Assembly (NCBI GenBank): GCA_029624735.1
Contig: JARSSM010000011.1
Span: 322,495 to 386,494 of the forward strand
Source: Defluviicoccus sp.
GTDB taxonomy: Bacteria > Pseudomonadota > Alphaproteobacteria > Rhodospirillales > Defluviicoccaceae
DNA: 64,000 nucleotides
Direction of reading: 5' to 3'
Positions within the stretch are counted from its first letter, which is position 1; every line of letters starts with the position of its first letter. Below, one piece after another: positions 60,664 through 64,000 of this stretch. The notes below the pieces were generated by a model that was not told the origin of the DNA, made no database searches, and saw nothing but the letters and a program-made list of their open reading frames with translations. A program made the translations under genes and the position numbers.

Positions 60664-61638
60664 ATGACGACGCTTGCCACGCCTCTGTCCCGGCGCGGCG
60701 ATAGACCGGGCGCAGGCAGCACCCGCGAAGTGGCACCGGCTGCGGCCGCGGGCGAGGACACACCCGCCCTTGCCGGGCGCGCTGGTGCAATTGAGCCTTG
60801 GAAGGGGCCCGGCAGCGGAGTCAGTCGCGTCACGCAATCATCGCCTCCAAGTACTCCTGGCACCTCGCTCATTCCGCTGCCGGCACCGGAGCGCAGTCCG
60901 CGCAAGAACGCCCGTATTTCGCCGGTGCTGCTCGAACTCTATCGCTTGCTGCTGCAGCGGCTTGCTTGCCGCGAGGTTCCGACTGGCGGTGCCTTGTGCG
61001 ACAGTACATTGGCGGATCGCGCAGGGCGGCAGGCGACCGATGCGTATCTTGGCCTGTTTGATTGCCTGACCCATCAGCTCTGCCGGCCGACGCCGCTGAT
61101 CCAGTTCACCGGCGTCAAGGGTGGCGAAGGGACCTCGACGCTCGCGCGCCGCTTCGCCGGCGTCGTCGCGGAGTTCGAGGACGCGAGCGTTCTCTCGATC
61201 GAACGGCAGACCGTCAATACCCCGGCGAAAGCACAGGCCACCGGCGAGACGGCGCACTGGGCTGAAGCGATGACATCGGCTCTTGCGCTCGCGGATGTCG
61301 GAAACGCCGGTTTGTTTGCCTGCAGTTGGGAGAAAATCCTGGAGACGGCGGCCGGCATGCACGGGGGGGACCCAGTTCGCAACGGTGCCGCCTTGATCGA
61401 CCTCCTGCGTCCCGCCTTCCGCATGGTGATCCTCGACGCCGGGCCGGTGATGCGCGCGCCGCAGAGCTTGAACATCTGCCGCTATGTCGATGCCGTCGTC
61501 CTGGTCATCGATGCACGGAAGACGACCGCCGATGCTGCGGCCAGCGCCGTTGCCCGCATCCGCGCCTCCGGCGGCAATCTGCTTGGTACAATTCTCAACC
61601 GACAGTCACGGTCGGGCTTGTTCTTGCGGCGGACTTAG
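60664..61638 (+). CDS. CpsD/CapB-like chain-length partner ATPase, degenerate P-loop
   Basis: A 324-residue cytoplasmic protein. The first 80 residues are proline/serine-rich linker; from about residue 140 it follows the MinD/CpsD P-loop fold ('LIQFTGVKGGEGTSTLARRFAGVVAEF', about 142-168; 'FRMVILDAGPVM', about 260-271; 'ADAVVLVIDARKT', about 282-294). The P-loop reads G-G-E-G-T-S-T, so the lysine of the usual GK(S/T) is a threonine, and the C-terminus has no tyrosine cluster. It may therefore be a non-kinase partner of the GumC-like protein rather than an active BY-kinase. The ATG at 60664 follows GTAGTGGAGA. The stop codon abuts a strong hairpin at 61638-61686. Confidence 0.78.
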   Translation: MTTLATPLSRRGDRPGAGSTREVAPAAAAGEDTPALAGRAGAIEPWKGPGSGVSRVTQSSPPSTPGTSLIPLPAPERSPRKNARISPVLLELYRLLLQRLACREVPTGGALCDSTLADRAGRQATDAYLGLFDCLTHQLCRPTPLIQFTGVKGGEGTSTLARRFAGVVAEFEDASVLSIERQTVNTPAKAQATGETAHWAEAMTSALALADVGNAGLFACSWEKILETAAGMHGGDPVRNGAALIDLLRPAFRMVILDAGPVMRAPQSLNICRYVDAVVLVIDARKTTADAAASAVARIRASGGNLLGTILNRQSRSGLFLRRT

Positions 61639-61686
61639 TGCACTGGCACAAACAGAGCGCACATCCTGTTTGTGCCGAAAGTGCAC
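61638..61686. terminator. Bidirectional hairpin between CpsD-like gene and uvrB
   Basis: GGCACAAACAG (61645-61655) and CTGTTTGTGCC (61666-61676) form a perfect 11-bp stem around a 10-nt loop, and GTGCAC flanks each side (61638-61643 and 61681-61686), itself palindromic. It begins one base inside the CpsD-like stop codon and has no T-run. It lies where both convergent transcripts end. Confidence 0.6.
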
Positions 61687-61751
61687 GCGATTCAATATGT
61701 TGTGCAGCGACAACCTTGCTCGGGCGTGAATCGCCCGATTGGGTCGCTGCA

Positions 61752-63941
61752 CTAGCCCCGATTGCGCGACCGCTGCCGGCGCGGCGGTCTTGGTTTGGTC
61801 GGCGCTAGCGCATGCTGCGTCCGGTTCGCCGCGCCGCGGGAACGATGCGCTTCCAACGCGAGCGAGGGCGCAACACCGGGGCGGTCGAGGCCGAGTTCGA
61901 GCGCCTCAAGCCGCCGGATCTCGTCGCGAAAGCGTGCCGCTTCCTCGAAATCGAGGTCAGCCGCCGCCATGCGCATCTTCTTCTCCAGATCTTCAAGCAC
62001 CGACTTGAGATCCTTGCCGACCGCGTGCAGGCCAGCGGGGCCGGTATCGACGGTGACGTAGTCCTGCTCGTACACACTCTCCAGAACGTCGCTAATGCCC
62101 TTCTTGATGCTTTCCGGCGTGATACCGTGCGCCGCGTTGAAGGCGATCTGCTTTTCGCGACGGCGGCTGGTTTCCTCGATCGCCGCCGTGAGCGAGCCTG
62201 TCATGTGATCGGCGTAGAGCAGGACCCGCCCCTCGACGTTGCGCGCCGCCCGACCGATGGTCTGGATGAGTGACGTGCGCGAGCGCAGGTAACCTTCCTT
62301 GTCGGCGTCAAGGATCGCGACCAGGGCACATTCGGGGATATCAAGCCCCTCGCGCAAAAGGTTGATGCCGACCAGGATGTCGAAGGCACCCAGGCGCAGA
62401 TCGCGAATGATCTCGATACGCTCCAAGGTATCGACGTCGGAGTGCAGATAGCGCACCCGCATGCCCTGCTCGTGAAGGTATTCCGTCAGGTCCTCCGCCA
62501 TGCGTTTGGTGAGCGTGGTGACCAACACCCGCTGGCCGCTCGCCGCAACCTGCTTGCAGGCGCCGATCAGGTCGTCGACCTGATTCTCGACCGGCCGAAC
62601 AATGCACAACGGATCGGTCAGCCCGGTCGGGCGAACCACCTGCTCGACGATCACGCCGCCGACCCGCGCGAGTTCCCACGGCCCCGGCGTCGCCGAGACG
62701 AACACCGTCTGCGGCCGCATGGCTTCCCATTCCTCGAAGCGCAAGGGGCGGTTATCGACGCACGACGGGAGCCGGAAACCGTACGTGGCGAGCGTTGACT
62801 TGCGGTTATAGTCGCCGCGATACATGCCGCCCAGCTGCGGCACAGTGACGTGGCTCTCGTCGACGAACAACAGCGCATTCTCGGGCAAATACTCGAACAG
62901 CGTCGGCGGCGGCTCGCCCGGGTTGCGGCCAGTCAGGTAGCGCGAATAGTTCTCGATCCCGGCGCAGTGGCCGGTCGTCTCGAGCATCTCGACATCAAAG
63001 GTCGTGCGCTCCTGCAGGCGCTGCGCCTCCAACAGCTTGCCCTCAGCGACAAAGGCATCGACGCTGGTCTTGAGCTCCGCCTTGATCCGCGGCACCGCCT
63101 GCTGCAGGGTCGGGCGCGGCGTGACGTAGTGGCTGTTCGGAAAGATGGTGACTTGGCTGAGCTGGGCCGTCTTCTCGCCGGTCAAGGGATCGATTTCGCT
63201 GATCGCCTCGATCTCGTCGCCGAACAGCGACAGCCGCCACGCACGATCCTCCAAGTGCGAAGGGAAAATGTCGATGATATCGCCCTGGGCGCGGAAGGCG
63301 CCGCGGGCAAAACCAAGATCGTTGCGCTTGTATTGCAGCTCGACCAGACGGCCCATGAGCGCCTGGCGCTCGATGTTCATGCCGGCCGCGAGAGCGAGCG
63401 TCATCTCGCCGTAGGTTTCGACCGAACCTATGCCGTAGATGCAGGAGACTGAGGCAACAATGACGACGTCGTTGCGCTCCAACAGCGCCCGGGTGGCGGC
63501 GTGGCGCATGCGGTCGATCTGTTCGTTGATCGCCGAATCCTTCTCGATGTAGGTATCGGTGCGCGGAACGTACGCTTCCGGCTGGTAGTAATCGTAATAG
63601 GAGACGAAGTATTCGACCGCGTTGTCCGGAAAGAATCCCTTCATCTCGGCGTAGAGCTGGGCAGCCAGTATCTTGTTCGGCGCCAGGATTAGTGCCGGAC
63701 GTTGCAAATTCTGGATCACGTTCGCCATGGTGAAGGTCTTGCCGGACCCGGTCACGCCCAGAAGCACCTGGTCACGATCGCCGTGCGCGATGCCTTCGGC
63801 AAGCTGAGCGATCGCTTGCGGCTGATCGCCGGCCGGCTGGTAGTTGGATGCCAGCCGGAACGCCCGCTCACGCGGCAGCGCCGGCCGCTTGGCCGGGCAG
63901 AAGAGGGGCGCGGGCGGGGGGAACGACGCTATGGCCTCCAT
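61752..63941 (-). CDS. uvrB: UvrABC excision nuclease, subunit B
   Basis: A 729-residue damage-verification helicase of nucleotide excision repair. Visible: Walker A '[13 protein letters not shown]', the beta-hairpin region '[25 protein letters not shown]', the DExH-like '[20 protein letters not shown]', helicase motif VI near '[14 protein letters not shown]' and a C-terminal UVR motif '[21 protein letters not shown]' that binds UvrC. The C-terminal tail after it is basic. The frame is open beyond the window's last coding base at 63992; ATG 63941 (MEAIASF...) is the likely start, and the true start could lie farther upstream or downstream. It ends 65 nt from the hairpin. Confidence 0.95.
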   Translation of the reverse strand: MEAIASFPPPAPLFCPAKRPALPRERAFRLASNYQPAGDQPQAIAQLAEGIAHGDRDQVLLGVTGSGKTFTMANVIQNLQRPALILAPNKILAAQLYAEMKGFFPDNAVEYFVSYYDYYQPEAYVPRTDTYIEKDSAINEQIDRMRHAATRALLERNDVVIVASVSCIYGIGSVETYGEMTLALAAGMNIERQALMGRLVELQYKRNDLGFARGAFRAQGDIIDIFPSHLEDRAWRLSLFGDEIEAISEIDPLTGEKTAQLSQVTIFPNSHYVTPRPTLQQAVPRIKAELKTSVDAFVAEGKLLEAQRLQERTTFDVEMLETTGHCAGIENYSRYLTGRNPGEPPPTLFEYLPENALLFVDESHVTVPQLGGMYRGDYNRKSTLATYGFRLPSCVDNRPLRFEEWEAMRPQTVFVSATPGPWELARVGGVIVEQVVRPTGLTDPLCIVRPVENQVDDLIGACKQVAASGQRVLVTTLTKRMAEDLTEYLHEQGMRVRYLHSDVDTLERIEIIRDLRLGAFDILVGINLLREGLDIPECALVAILDADKEGYLRSRTSLIQTIGRAARNVEGRVLLYADHMTGSLTAAIEETSRRREKQIAFNAAHGITPESIKKGISDVLESVYEQDYVTVDTGPAGLHAVGKDLKSVLEDLEKKMRMAAADLDFEEAARFRDEIRRLEALELGLDRPGVAPSLALEAHRSRGAANRTQHALAPTKPRPPRRQRSRNRG

Positions 63942-64000
63942 GCCCCTGTTATAGGTCGCGACAAGCGGCTGTGCCAGCGGAGCAGCCGCCAACGCCCGCC

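Overview
The window is a GC-rich chromosomal segment of an alphaproteobacterium, most likely a Rhodospirillales-type organism (inference). The reasons are a GcrA cell-cycle regulator with a perfect DnaA box and a GANTC site upstream, a class I lysyl-tRNA synthetase, the alphaproteobacterial-type glutamate-cysteine ligase, a Coq7/UbiA/UbiD ubiquinone set, a petABC bc1 operon and an NdvA-type glucan exporter. There are no rRNA genes, insertion sequences or CRISPR arrays; one tRNA (Leu, CAA) is present.

Layout. 1-3.9 kb: citramalate synthase, a TrmJ-like methyltransferase, Coq7 and a DedA/YqaA membrane protein, then tRNA-Leu. 4.0-6.0 kb: a more A+T-rich accessory patch with two overlapping unknown ORFs, three copies of a 17-nt direct repeat and about 1 kb of apparently non-coding DNA. 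6.0-10.1 kb: a CBS protein and a molybdate operon (modA-modB-modC-modE) with a ModE-like operator over its promoter. 10.2-14.1 kb: a cyclopropane-fatty-acid synthase family enzyme, two small unknown genes and a membrane TPR/TolB-like protein. 14.2-19.2 kb: a compact four-gene surface-glycan-like operon (serine-hydrolase fold, DUF115-like, GT8-like, hexapeptide acyltransferase). 19.3-21.3 kb: HNH nuclease, DUF4743/Nudix protein and GcrA.

21.5-33.2 kb: a podovirus (T7-like) virion-gene block on the minus strand, headed by a divergent autocleavable S24/LexA-type regulator. It holds portal, Bbp19-like, scaffold, capsid, decoration-like, two tail-tube proteins, large terminase, a SleB-like hydrolase and small unknowns. 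No integrase, polymerase, internal core proteins or tail fibre are visible, yet the genes look intact. This is the most interesting part of the window: either a remnant or a domesticated particle/gene-transfer-agent-like element.

33.2-64 kb: housekeeping and envelope genes. These are lysK, ubiD, an NdvA-like exporter, UDP-xylose synthase-like and galE, panD, trmL, petABC, rlpA, small unknowns, a thioredoxin-fold protein, pmbA, a 2-oxoacid:ferredoxin oxidoreductase with a rhodanese, metZ, tldD, gshA, rsmE, ubiA, a GumC/Wzz-like chain-length protein with a separate CpsD-like ATPase, and uvrB. Coq7, UbiA and UbiD feed the quinone pool used by the bc1 complex; PmbA and TldD are the two halves of one protease; the glycan genes at 14-19, 36-41 and 59-62 kb point to an organism investing in surface polysaccharide.
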